64,000 nucleotides of DNA from an uncultured Clostridia bacterium (GTDB lineage: Bacteria; Bacillota; Clostridia; Christensenellales; UBA1242), in NCBI GenBank assembly GCA_934778215.1, contig CAKVOE010000001.1:1-64000 (forward strand), written 5' to 3'. Within the stretch, counting starts at the first letter, position 1. Every line of letters starts with the position of its first letter. The notes beneath the pieces are model-generated. The model saw only the letters and a program-made list of their open reading frames with translations. It ran no database searches and had not been told where the DNA came from. The position numbers and the translations under genes are program-made. Below are positions 35,592 to 43,699 of this stretch, piece after piece.

Positions 35592-35752
35592 TTGTCCTCA
35601 AAAAGTCTAGTTCTAAAACGAAAAAAGACCAAAAATTGGTAAAAAAATAAAACAAAAAAACGTACAACAATTTTTTATTATATTTATTATGCCAAAAACG
35701 CTCTATCACTTTAAAATTAAGCGATAAAGCGTTATTTATTACTTCAAAAAAA

Positions 35753-35785
35753 AGACCGCCTATTAGTATAATAGGTGGTCTTTTT
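35753..35785 (+). repeat. Left inverted repeat of invertible promoter 1; also the nrd operon terminator
   Basis: A 33-bp sequence identical to the reverse complement of 35875-35907. It is itself two 11-bp opposed arms (AGACCGCCTAT and ATAGGTGGTCT) around a 7-bp asymmetric core TAGTATA, as in a tyrosine-recombinase core site. An A-run precedes it and a T-run follows, so its RNA hairpin can terminate in both directions. Confidence 0.8.
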
Positions 35786-35837
35786 TGAAAGAAAATCCCT
35801 TAAACATAGCCAAATTTTAAAACTAATGCTAAAAAAG

Positions 35838-35866
35838 TTGATATATTTATGTCATTAGAGTAAAAT
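35838..35866 (+). promoter_or_regulatory. Promoter inside the candidate invertible segment, facing the surface gene
   Basis: TTGATA, a 17-nt spacer, then TAAAAT, between the two inverted repeats and pointing to the gene at 35939 (ON state as sequenced). Flipping would aim it at the nrdG 3' end and the bidirectional hairpin at 35753. Confidence 0.65.
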
Positions 35867-35874
35867 ATTATTAG

Positions 35875-35907
35875 AAAAAGACCACCTATTATACTAATAG
35901 GCGGTCT
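35875..35907 (+). repeat. Right inverted repeat of invertible promoter 1
   Basis: Exact reverse complement of 35753-35785 over 33 bp: arms AGACCACCTAT and ATAGGCGGTCT around core TATACTA. On the plus strand no T-run follows, so in the ON state it would be a leader hairpin rather than a terminator. Confidence 0.8.
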
Positions 35908-35938
35908 AAAAATTGGACTATTTTTTGGAGATTTTTAT

Positions 35939-37933
35939 ATGAGATTTTTTAAAAGATTTAGAGCGTTTTTATTTATGACGGTGTGCTTAATAATTTGTTC
36001 CGTTCAAGCGGTGCAAGTAATTTGTGCGGTAAATATTAGAGGGGGTGGAAGTACTACCGTAACTTATGATGCGTTTTTAAGTAATGACGACATATTAAGC
36101 GTGTACCAGCCCATAAATTCAGAGGACCCAAAGTGGACAAAATATGGGCATAACGCCGCACTAAATGCAAACGCTACAAAAATAGAAACCACAAATGCAG
36201 AAGCCTTACAATCTGCTCTAACTGAAAAGGACGAAAACGGCAATGCCGACCTAACTAAAATCAAAGCGGGTCTAACTTACGGCGTAGACGATTACACAAA
36301 ATCAACTACTCCAGTATATGGAAAGATTGACATTGTTAATGTAGATATTAAAACGGGCGAAATTATTGGAAAACTTAGCGACCCAACCTACAACTTTGAG
36401 TGGTTTGGAAGAGATGTAACACTCACCGCTGGCACAACGCTTGCAAGTGGCAGAACGCTAGATGCTGAAACCACTTTTACCGTAGATTGTTATACCTACT
36501 ATCCAACAATGTACATAAGAAGATGTATAATAGATAATAACCAATGGCTAAGCGTATCCGAAAAGGATTTTGCCGGTTCGGTAGAAGTACCAGAATACTA
36601 CACCGCAACCTTTACTGCAACGGTATATAACCCAGATAAAACTCTTGCAAAAAATTCAAATGGAGTAATTGTAAGAAGTTATATAAATAACGATATGCCA
36701 TTATCTTATTGCAAATCTGCTTACTTAAATGAATTTTATGCCGAAAATGCAACTGACTATTCAACAGAAGACAGTGTTAATACCCCAATGCAAGAAAGAA
36801 TGCTGTTGTGGTGTACCAACCTAACTAAGGCGTGGGAAGCAAGTGCAACTAGCCTTGTAGGATACAAGTGTGCCAAAAGTTGCCAGGGAGAAGGTTACAC
36901 CGCTTTTGTATACAATTATTTATACTTAATAAAGTATGCAGATAACAATGCACAAAATATGGTTGGAGGTGGCAACTCCCGTTCTTATAACAAGTATAAT
37001 GCAATAACAAATGCTAATAATAGTGCGGTTAATGCCGGAGAAGATGAAACACTAACGGCAACCATAAATGGTAAAGCAATAACTTATGGTAAAAATGTAA
37101 AGTTTAATAATACAACAGTACAGAGAAACGCCTCGGTAGTAAATTATTTAGAAAGTATAAAGTCTGGTGCAACAATTGGTATGGAAGTATCTAATGAAAA
37201 TGGTGGCAATGAAGCGGGTATGCTTTATGGGTATAACCTAACAGGCTTTACAAATACTAATAATGGTAAATCAGATGTTCCTGGCTTATACACCACGCAA
37301 TTTTTAACTCACACAGTAAGTGGCAAAAGGGCACTATTAGATGGCTATGTAGGGTCTAATGGCTACACCTCGGTAATGTGCTTGGGAGTGGCTGACCCTT
37401 GGGCAAATATGCTTACCTGGGTGTTTGGAGTGGCTGTATTAAATAACACCGATGACCCTAATAGGGGAGAAAGTGAAGCGGTAATAAATATATATGCAAC
37501 AACCAAAAATTATGATTACAAAACAAATAATTGGATAGTGGATAGTTATTCTGGCACAGGAGAAGAGTCTTATGAAGCCAAAATATCTGCACTTAGCAGT
37601 GCAGGATACCATAAACTTAGTTACAATTTGCCAACAGCAGAGGGTATGTACCGAACGCTTGGGGTAACCAATGTAGCAACGCAAGGAAACCCAAAAGATG
37701 CTCTAATAGGTCTACCAAGTGCAAATTCTGGTGTGGGCAGCACAACAAAAGGTCTTTGTGACTACTATTATTGCAGTTCTACCGCAAACCAAACATCTGA
37801 GTATCTTTTTGGTGTGCTTCATGGCGGTTATATTTGTAGTGGGGTTAATGCGGGGCCTTTCTGTGCCTATGCGAGTTTTATTCTCACTAATTGTAATTAT
37901 ATTGTCGGTTTGCGGTCTTCATTAGTTGGTTAA
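35939..37933 (+). CDS. Secreted protein with a diversity-generating-retroelement-like variable C-terminus
   Basis: A 664-residue protein with an N-terminal signal peptide (basic start, hydrophobic core to about residue 30). The long middle region is Thr/Asn-rich and unrecognised. The C-terminal 130 or so residues resemble the C-type-lectin-fold domains that diversity-generating retroelements mutate: GGYICSGVNAGPF, a run of variable-looking residues, then NYIVGLRSSLVG. In 37818-37911 most residues out of pattern are NNT codons (CAT, TAT, ATT, TGT, AGT, TTT) that could derive from AAT by adenine mutagenesis. There is no LPXTG or membrane anchor. It is expressed from the promoter at 35838, which lies between inverted repeats. 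TGGAG is the ribosome site. The target-protein call is inference. Confidence 0.72.
   Translation: MRFFKRFRAFLFMTVCLIICSVQAVQVICAVNIRGGGSTTVTYDAFLSNDDILSVYQPINSEDPKWTKYGHNAALNANATKIETTNAEALQSALTEKDENGNADLTKIKAGLTYGVDDYTKSTTPVYGKIDIVNVDIKTGEIIGKLSDPTYNFEWFGRDVTLTAGTTLASGRTLDAETTFTVDCYTYYPTMYIRRCIIDNNQWLSVSEKDFAGSVEVPEYYTATFTATVYNPDKTLAKNSNGVIVRSYINNDMPLSYCKSAYLNEFYAENATDYSTEDSVNTPMQERMLLWCTNLTKAWEASATSLVGYKCAKSCQGEGYTAFVYNYLYLIKYADNNAQNMVGGGNSRSYNKYNAITNANNSAVNAGEDETLTATINGKAITYGKNVKFNNTTVQRNASVVNYLESIKSGATIGMEVSNENGGNEAGMLYGYNLTGFTNTNNGKSDVPGLYTTQFLTHTVSGKRALLDGYVGSNGYTSVMCLGVADPWANMLTWVFGVAVLNNTDDPNRGESEAVINIYATTKNYDYKTNNWIVDSYSGTGEESYEAKISALSSAGYHKLSYNLPTAEGMYRTLGVTNVATQGNPKDALIGLPSANSGVGSTTKGLCDYYYCSSTANQTSEYLFGVLHGGYICSGVNAGPFCAYASFILTNCNYIVGLRSSLVG
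37818..37930 (+). other. Candidate variable region (VR) of a diversity-generating retroelement target
   Basis: At least a dozen codons here are NNT where DGR templates usually carry AAT or AAC, embedded in constant NAGPF and VGLRSSL landmarks. No matching template repeat or reverse transcriptase is in the window. Confidence 0.5.
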
Positions 37934-37974
37934 ACTACTAATTAACTAAAAATATAACTAATTTAAACAAAAGG

Positions 37975-38008
37975 CCTTATGGTAAAATATATTACCATAA
38001 GGTTTTTT
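37975..38008 (+). terminator. Intrinsic terminator of the variable surface gene
   Basis: A perfect 11-bp stem (CCTTATGGTAA with TTACCATAAGG) is followed by six T. Confidence 0.9.
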
Positions 38009-38103
38009 ATAAAAAATTTTCCAAAATTTTTTATAAAATGTATTTTATAGATAGCGTGCATTATGGTATAATAATTTACGAACTAAAAGCAAAGGGGGTT
38101 TTT

Positions 38104-39618
38104 ATGAAAAAAGAGCAAAAAAATGCTACTAATTTTGATACATTTATAAGTTCTTCAAACCCCACCAATGCAACAAAGCGAGAAAGTTATATGCAAAACA
38201 AAAGCGAAACAAAACAACAAAAAAAAGAGGCAAAGTTATTACGCAAGCAAAAGATAAAAGCAGATAAAGCCAAACAAAAAGAATTAAAGGCAATAAAACG
38301 CCAACAAGCCAAACAGAAACGCCAAGACCGCATAAAAAAATTATATACCAAAAACAAATTAGCGGATTGGTTTAAACTAGATAACGCAGGCACGCTGTAT
38401 CCATCTATTAAAGATGAAAACTGGTCTTTTGTGGTAAGGTTTTTTGCATGCTTAAATGAGCCGGTTGATCCCGAAAAATTACAACAGGCAGTGCAAGATA
38501 CAATGCCACGATTTCCTACTTTTAATGTAGGGTTAAAGCCGGGCTTGTTTTGGAATTATTTTGAAGAGAAGTCTACCGTGCCAAAGGTAGAAAAAGAAGA
38601 AAAGTTTCCTTGTTCTAGTTTTGAGTTATATGATCCCAAAAGCCATATTGTAAGGGTGCTTTATTACAACAACCGAATAAGCGTGGAGTGCTTTCATGCG
38701 GTGGCAGATGGTAGAAGTATTTTAAAGTTTTTTAATTCGCTACTAAGAAGATATTTTATTCTTTGTGGTACAAAAATAGATTGCACTTTGGGAGCGGTAG
38801 AGGTGCTAGATAAACCACGAAGCGAAGAAAAAATAGATGCCTTTAATAGGTTTAGTACCAACGGAAAAAAGGCAAAATACAAAGAGCAAAAGGCTTTTCA
38901 TATAAAGGGTACAAATGAGGAGTTTGGCGTCTGCAATGCCATAATGGGTACCATGAGCGTAAACCAATTAAAGGAAGTTGCAAAATCGTACAACGCAACA
39001 ATTACCGAATACATAGTTGCAGAACTAGCCTATGCAATTTATAAGCTCAACCCAAAGCACAACAGACCAATTAAAATGTCGGTACCAATAGACTTGCGTC
39101 AATTTTTTGAAACCGAAACGCTAAGAAATTTTTCTGCATATATAAATGTAGAGATTCCGCCAAAGGCGGACGGGTATATTTTGCAAGATATTATAGACAT
39201 TATAAAGCACGCATTTACAGAAATTACCAAAGAAAATATGCAAGCATTTATTAATAACAATGTTGGTATGCAAAAAAATATTTTTATAAAACTTGCTCCG
39301 CTAAAACTTAAAAATATGATAATAAAACTTGCCTATCATGCGGTGGGCGAGGCATACCAAACTATGAATGTATCAAACATAGGTAGGGTTGTGGCTCCGC
39401 CAGAATTTGCCGACAAAATTTTAAAATACGGAGTAAATCTTGGAAGACCCAAGTACAACGCAAAAACGGTAGGGATTATTTCCTTTCAAGATAACTGTGT
39501 TATTACAATATCGTCCAAAATTAAGGAAACAAACATAGAAAAGGAGTTTTTTAAAAGCCTTTCTGCAAAGGGCATACAAATACTTATAGAGAGCAATAGG
39601 AGAGATTATTATGCGTAA
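38104..39618 (+). CDS. Acyltransferase-like protein (alcohol acetyltransferase/condensation-domain superfamily)
   Basis: A 504-residue protein, probably cytoplasmic or membrane-peripheral. Residues 1-85 are Lys/Gln/Arg-rich and likely helical. The rest resembles the chloramphenicol-acetyltransferase-fold superfamily of alcohol acetyltransferases and condensation domains: WSFVVRFFACLNEPVDPEKL at the domain start, the catalytic HAVADGRSILKFF (an HxxxDG motif), and MSVPIDLRQFF plus NVSNIGRV later. Substrates are unknown. I start at ATG 38104, which has AAAGGGGG upstream. The gene overlaps the next by 8 bp, and such acyltransferases are often paired with a small zinc-ribbon membrane protein, as here. 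Confidence 0.72.
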   Translation: MKKEQKNATNFDTFISSSNPTNATKRESYMQNKSETKQQKKEAKLLRKQKIKADKAKQKELKAIKRQQAKQKRQDRIKKLYTKNKLADWFKLDNAGTLYPSIKDENWSFVVRFFACLNEPVDPEKLQQAVQDTMPRFPTFNVGLKPGLFWNYFEEKSTVPKVEKEEKFPCSSFELYDPKSHIVRVLYYNNRISVECFHAVADGRSILKFFNSLLRRYFILCGTKIDCTLGAVEVLDKPRSEEKIDAFNRFSTNGKKAKYKEQKAFHIKGTNEEFGVCNAIMGTMSVNQLKEVAKSYNATITEYIVAELAYAIYKLNPKHNRPIKMSVPIDLRQFFETETLRNFSAYINVEIPPKADGYILQDIIDIIKHAFTEITKENMQAFINNNVGMQKNIFIKLAPLKLKNMIIKLAYHAVGEAYQTMNVSNIGRVVAPPEFADKILKYGVNLGRPKYNAKTVGIISFQDNCVITISSKIKETNIEKEFFKSLSAKGIQILIESNRRDYYA

Positions 39619-40315
39619 GTCTAATTTTTGTACCGCCTGCAAAGTAGATGTTTCGGGCGACTTAAAATATTGCCCGCTTTGCGGAAGGTTTGTGCTAGAT
39701 GACGAAAACAGTACCGCAGAAGAAAACGAAAACAGCTATCCAAATTACGATTTGAGTTACATTTATAAGGCAAAATGGTTAAAACTTGTAAAAGATTCAT
39801 TAATATTAGTTTCGCTTGTTGCACTTGCGGTAAATTTGCTGTTTAACATTAATTGCATTTGGTTTCCGTATGTTTTTGTTGGGCTATATTGCTTGTGGAG
39901 TGCTGTGTTTTATCCATTTAAAGAGGGTCAAAACCATATAAAGAGAATACCAATTACCGGTTTTATATTAAGCATTGCCGTTATTTTTGTAGATGTTTAC
40001 AATCATTTGGTGTTTGATACGCTTTTTGGTTGGGGAGTTATTTATACCGCACCAGCAATTTTGACGGCGTCAGTGGTGGTTTCGCTAATTATTTCGCTTT
40101 CTACAAATAAATATGATACGCAACTTATAAGAGGATTAATGTATTTATTAATTGTAAGTGTAGTTGCTTTTGTAGTAGAATTAATAGTGGTAAAAAACTA
40201 TCCCCTTTGGCCAATATTTATGTATTTTTTAAGTTCAACCATTAGTGTTTCGGTGTTAATGCTTGCAAAAAGAAAACGAATGGTTAAAGAAATTAACCGT
40301 AATTTCCATATTTAA
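39611..40315 (+). CDS. Zinc-ribbon membrane protein (DUF6320-like)
   Basis: A 234-residue protein with an N-terminal zinc ribbon (CTACK and CPLCG, residues 7-24), an acidic linker, then five or six hydrophobic spans and a basic tail. It matches my memory of DUF6320 proteins, which travel with alcohol-acetyltransferase-like genes. The 8-bp overlap with the preceding gene suggests coupled translation and joint function. The biochemical role is unknown. Confidence 0.75.
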   Translation: MRKSNFCTACKVDVSGDLKYCPLCGRFVLDDENSTAEENENSYPNYDLSYIYKAKWLKLVKDSLILVSLVALAVNLLFNINCIWFPYVFVGLYCLWSAVFYPFKEGQNHIKRIPITGFILSIAVIFVDVYNHLVFDTLFGWGVIYTAPAILTASVVVSLIISLSTNKYDTQLIRGLMYLLIVSVVAFVVELIVVKNYPLWPIFMYFLSSTISVSVLMLAKRKRMVKEINRNFHI

Positions 40316-40333
40316 TTACGGAAGAGAGGAAAT

Positions 40334-42493
40334 ATGAATAAAAATGAATTATTAGAGATTCTTAAAAATCAGCGTGAAACCTATTTAAGCGAGAGCCAAA
40401 TTACCAAAATTTGTGGCGAAAAGGTAAACTATAACATTAATACCGTTAAGTCACTTTTAAATAGTTTGGTAGACGAAGGCTCGGTTATTTTGAGCGAAAG
40501 GCATAAATATGCCGTCACCGAAAAAACCAATGTAGTAAAGGGTAGGTTTATTGGAAACGCACGGGGTTTTGGCTTTGTTGAGCGTATAAGTGAGGCTGGC
40601 GAAGATTTGTTTATCCCCGAAAAAAGTGTGAATGGTGCGGTACATGGAGATATTGTACTTGCACGAGTTGTCCCAAAGGCTACAAGACGCAAAAATGATA
40701 GGCGAAATATGTTTGGCGACTATTCGGGGCGGTCTACTGAAGCCGAAGTTGTTAGAATTTTAGAGCGTGAGATAAAAACCATTGTTGGTACATTTATGGT
40801 TTATACAGGCGGGGCTGTTGTGGTTCCTGATGACAAGCGATTTACCGACCAAGTGTTTATTCCTACCGACAAAATGATGGGTGCAAAAACCAACCAAAAG
40901 GTAGTTGTTAGTATTACGCAATATCCTTCTAGAAACAAAATGGCAATGGGTGCTGTAACCGAAATATTAGGCGATATTGGCGACATTGGTGTAGATACGC
41001 TAAGTATTGTGCGTAGTTTTGGGCTTACCGAAAAATTCCCTGAAGCGGTTTTGTTGGAGGCTCGCTCGGTTGCTCATGAGCCAGACGCTCACGACCTCAA
41101 AAACCGAAAGGACTTTACCAACGATTTAATTATTACCATAGATGGCGATGATGCAAGGGATTTTGATGACGCAATAGGACTAAAAGTATTAGAAAACGGG
41201 TATGAATTATCGGTGCATATTGCAGATGTTTCGCACTATGTAACGCAAGACAGTGAAATAGACAAAGAGGCATTTAAGCGTGCCACAAGCGTTTATTTCC
41301 CTGATATGGTTCTACCAATGCTACCAGAGGAGTTGTCTAACAACATTTGCTCCCTTATGCCAGACAAAATAAGGTTAACTTTAAGCGTTGTTATAAAGTT
41401 TGACGAAAAGGCAAATATAAAAGACTATCAAATATATAAGGGCTTTATAAAAAGCCGTAACCGTATGACATACAAAAATGTCACAAAAATATTAAATGGC
41501 GACACCGATGCTTGCAAACAGTATGCACATTTAGTTTCTATGCTAAAAAGTATGGAAGAACTTGCAAATCTTTTAATTGTGCGAAGAGATGTAGCCGGTC
41601 AACTAGACTTTAATTTGCCCGAAGTTCAAATAGATATGGACGAAAATAATAAAATTAAGGATATTTATCGTAAGCCTCGAGATATGTCGGATAGACTTAT
41701 TGAGCAATTTATGGTTGTTACCAACGAGGTTGTGGCTCGTCATATAAAAAATATGCAACTTCCATTTGTTTACAGAATTCATGAAACTCCAACACAAGAA
41801 AAAATGCATGCCTTTAATGAATGCGTAAAAGGGCTGGGACTAAATCTTTCTATAACAGAAATTGACCCAAAACCACGAGATGTACAAAAAATTATTGTTG
41901 CAGTAAAAAATAGACCTATGGAAACGGTAATAAACTCCATTTTGCTACGAAGTATGCAAAAGGCAAAATATTCCGAACAACCATTAGGTCACTTTGGTTT
42001 GGCGCTCAAAGATTATTGCCATTTTACATCGCCTATTAGAAGGTATCCCGATTTAACCATTCATCGAATTATAAAACTTGCAATGGACGGCGAAATGGTG
42101 GGCAAAACCTTTGGCTATTACGAAAATTTTGTGGTGCAGTCCGCCGAACAATCATCTAAAAGAGAGAGGCTTGCAGACGAAGCCGAAAGAACGGTTGACG
42201 ACCTAAAAAAAGCGGAGTATATGACAAAGTTTATTGGTAAAGAATATGTTGGCATTGTTTCGGGGGTATCCGAAAGTGGCATTTTTGTGCAACTAGAAAA
42301 TACCGTTGAGGGTATGGTTTGTATGGACGATCTACCTAAAGACAACTATACTTATGACGAAGCCAAGTGGACAATGTTTGGCAAAAATAATACATTTAAA
42401 TTAGGGCAAAAGTTAAAAGTGGTGGTGGCTAATACCGATTTAATTTTACGAAAGGTATATTTTACACTGCCTGATAAATTTTTAGTAAAGTAA
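40334..42493 (+). CDS. rnr: Ribonuclease R
   Basis: A 719-residue processive 3'-5' exoribonuclease acting on structured RNA, including RNAs released by trans-translation. A winged-helix start (to about 70), cold-shock domains (KGRFIGNARGFGFVERI), the RNB catalytic core with DGDDARDFDDAIGL and HIADVSHYV, then a C-terminal S1 domain (EYVGIVSGVSESGIFVQLEN). The catalytic Asp cluster is intact. It is followed by smpB and ssrA, the usual Gram-positive neighbourhood that links RNase R to ribosome rescue. Confidence 0.97.
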   Translation: MNKNELLEILKNQRETYLSESQITKICGEKVNYNINTVKSLLNSLVDEGSVILSERHKYAVTEKTNVVKGRFIGNARGFGFVERISEAGEDLFIPEKSVNGAVHGDIVLARVVPKATRRKNDRRNMFGDYSGRSTEAEVVRILEREIKTIVGTFMVYTGGAVVVPDDKRFTDQVFIPTDKMMGAKTNQKVVVSITQYPSRNKMAMGAVTEILGDIGDIGVDTLSIVRSFGLTEKFPEAVLLEARSVAHEPDAHDLKNRKDFTNDLIITIDGDDARDFDDAIGLKVLENGYELSVHIADVSHYVTQDSEIDKEAFKRATSVYFPDMVLPMLPEELSNNICSLMPDKIRLTLSVVIKFDEKANIKDYQIYKGFIKSRNRMTYKNVTKILNGDTDACKQYAHLVSMLKSMEELANLLIVRRDVAGQLDFNLPEVQIDMDENNKIKDIYRKPRDMSDRLIEQFMVVTNEVVARHIKNMQLPFVYRIHETPTQEKMHAFNECVKGLGLNLSITEIDPKPRDVQKIIVAVKNRPMETVINSILLRSMQKAKYSEQPLGHFGLALKDYCHFTSPIRRYPDLTIHRIIKLAMDGEMVGKTFGYYENFVVQSAEQSSKRERLADEAERTVDDLKKAEYMTKFIGKEYVGIVSGVSESGIFVQLENTVEGMVCMDDLPKDNYTYDEAKWTMFGKNNTFKLGQKLKVVVANTDLILRKVYFTLPDKFLVK

Positions 42494-42508
42494 TTAAACA
42501 AAAAACTC

Positions 42509-42537
42509 TTGAATTATCACAAAATGTGTGGTAAAAT
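42509..42537 (+). promoter_or_regulatory. Promoter of smpB
   Basis: TTGAAT, a 17-nt spacer, then TAAAAT, in the short gap after rnr. Confidence 0.65.
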
Positions 42538-42564
42538 ATCCAAGCAAAAGGACAAAGGATAGTT

Positions 42565-43020
42565 ATGGAACAACAAATTGTAGCGGATAACAAAAAAGCG
42601 TATTACGATTACACCATAGAAGACAAGTTTTTGGCAGGTATTGTGTTACAAGGTGTCGAAATTAAGTCGGTAAGAGCGGGTAGGGTAAACCTAAAAGATA
42701 GTTATGTAATTGTAAAAAATGGCGAAGTCTTTTTGCTTGGTGCCCATATTGCAGAGTACGAAAAGGCGGACGGGCTTGCAAAGGTAGATACCAGAAGGTC
42801 AAGAAAATTACTTTTAAAAAAGTCCGAAATTTTGAAATTATCTCGCAAAGTGAATATAAAAGGGTATACATTAGTTCCAACAAAAATGCTTTTGGTAAAC
42901 AATAGAGCAAAGGTAGAAATTGCCGTAGCCAAAGGTAAAGAGTTGTACAACAAAAAAGATTCCCTAAAAGAAAAGGACATCAAAAGAGAAACCGAAAGGC
43001 AACTAAAAGCAGGTTTTTAA
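42565..43020 (+). CDS. smpB: SsrA-binding protein SmpB
   Basis: A 151-residue RNA-binding protein that brings tmRNA to stalled ribosomes. The barrel motifs DYTIEDKFLAGIVLQGVEIK and GEVFLLGAHIAEYEKADG are clear, as is the basic C-terminal tail (KEKDIKRETERQLKAGF) that enters the mRNA channel. The length is normal. It lies directly upstream of its partner RNA ssrA and downstream of rnr. Confidence 0.97.
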   Translation: MEQQIVADNKKAYYDYTIEDKFLAGIVLQGVEIKSVRAGRVNLKDSYVIVKNGEVFLLGAHIAEYEKADGLAKVDTRRSRKLLLKKSEILKLSRKVNIKGYTLVPTKMLLVNNRAKVEIAVAKGKELYNKKDSLKEKDIKRETERQLKAGF

Positions 43021-43088
43021 CAAACTTTTAACAGATGGTTATAGCTTGTTAAAAACCAAATTTTACCGGTACTAAAAATTTAAATTAT

Positions 43089-43439
43089 GGGGACGACCGG
43101 TTTTGACGGGTATTTTAACTTTTGGGTACACAGCATGTTGCAGGGCGGACTGCACAAAAACTCGCAAAAAAATAAACGCTAATAACAATTTAGCTTACGC
43201 TGCCTAACTATTAGGCATGTTCATTTAAATAGGCTTACTGGATTTAAATGGGCATAAAAATAAAGTAAGGAACCTTCTGTTGGTGGTTTTGGCGACAGTT
43301 GGCGATATTTACCAAAGCCTAGCGAGGTTGTAGACTGTTTGTGGTCGACCACCGAGCGAAAATTAAAACACAAACTAAACATGTAGAACAACCCAAAATG
43401 AATATTCGGACGTGGGTTCAATTCCCACCGTCTCCACCA
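43089..43439 (+). ncRNA. ssrA: Transfer-messenger RNA (tmRNA)
   Basis: A 351-nt RNA with the classic tmRNA ends: GGGGACGACCGGTTTTGAC at the 5' side and a tRNA-like T-arm (GTGGGTTCAATTCCCAC) leading to CTCCACCA with encoded CCA. The tag frame after the resume site reads GCT AAT AAC AAT TTA GCT TAC GCT GCC TAA, giving the tag ANNNLAYAA, which is short and ends in YAA rather than the common LAA. The ORFs across this segment are not genes. Confidence 0.96.
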
Positions 43440-43495
43440 AGAAAAAAAATGAAAAGAGGAAACCCCATAAGGGTCACTCAAAACAAAAAGAATTT

Positions 43496-43527
43496 AGGAA
43501 GAAACTTTATGTTTCTTCCTATTTTTT
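43496..43527 (+). terminator. Terminator of ssrA
   Basis: A perfect 10-bp stem (AGGAAGAAAC with GTTTCTTCCT) is followed by ATTTTTT. Confidence 0.9.
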
Positions 43528-43538
43528 AACCTTTAAAA

Positions 43539-43572
43539 AACACCTCCTATGGAAATTACCATAAGAGGTGTT
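43539..43572. other. Second hairpin after ssrA
   Basis: Arms AACACCTC..TATGG pair with CCATA..AGGTGTT. No T-run follows. It lies between two terminators and its role is unclear. Confidence 0.4.
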
Positions 43573-43580
43573 AGGCTTAA

Positions 43581-43616
43581 AAAACCCCATTTTGCGGTGC
43601 AAAAATGGGGTTTTCT
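43581..43616. terminator. Bidirectional terminator between ssrA and the giant lipoprotein gene
   Basis: AAAACCCCATTTTG pairs with its complement, with A-runs and T-runs on both flanks, so it can stop transcripts from both converging sides. Confidence 0.75.
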
Positions 43617-43699
43617 TCATTATTAGTCTAATTTTTAATTAAACGACTTTTGTAATGATTATTATGTATAATTTAAATTTTGTTTTTATTAAATGTTAA

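Noticed and set aside
35753..35907. Plain duplication of a terminator as full explanation of the inverted repeats
   Set aside because: The second copy is inverted, lacks a T-run on the coding strand, and encloses a well-formed promoter with the first. I keep it as the main alternative to inversion.
35592..38040. A complete diversity-generating retroelement in this window
   Set aside because: No reverse transcriptase, accessory gene or adenine-rich template copy is visible; only a target-like gene is claimed.
43221..43529. ORFs on both strands over ssrA
   Set aside because: They lie in the tmRNA gene, which explains the sequence fully.
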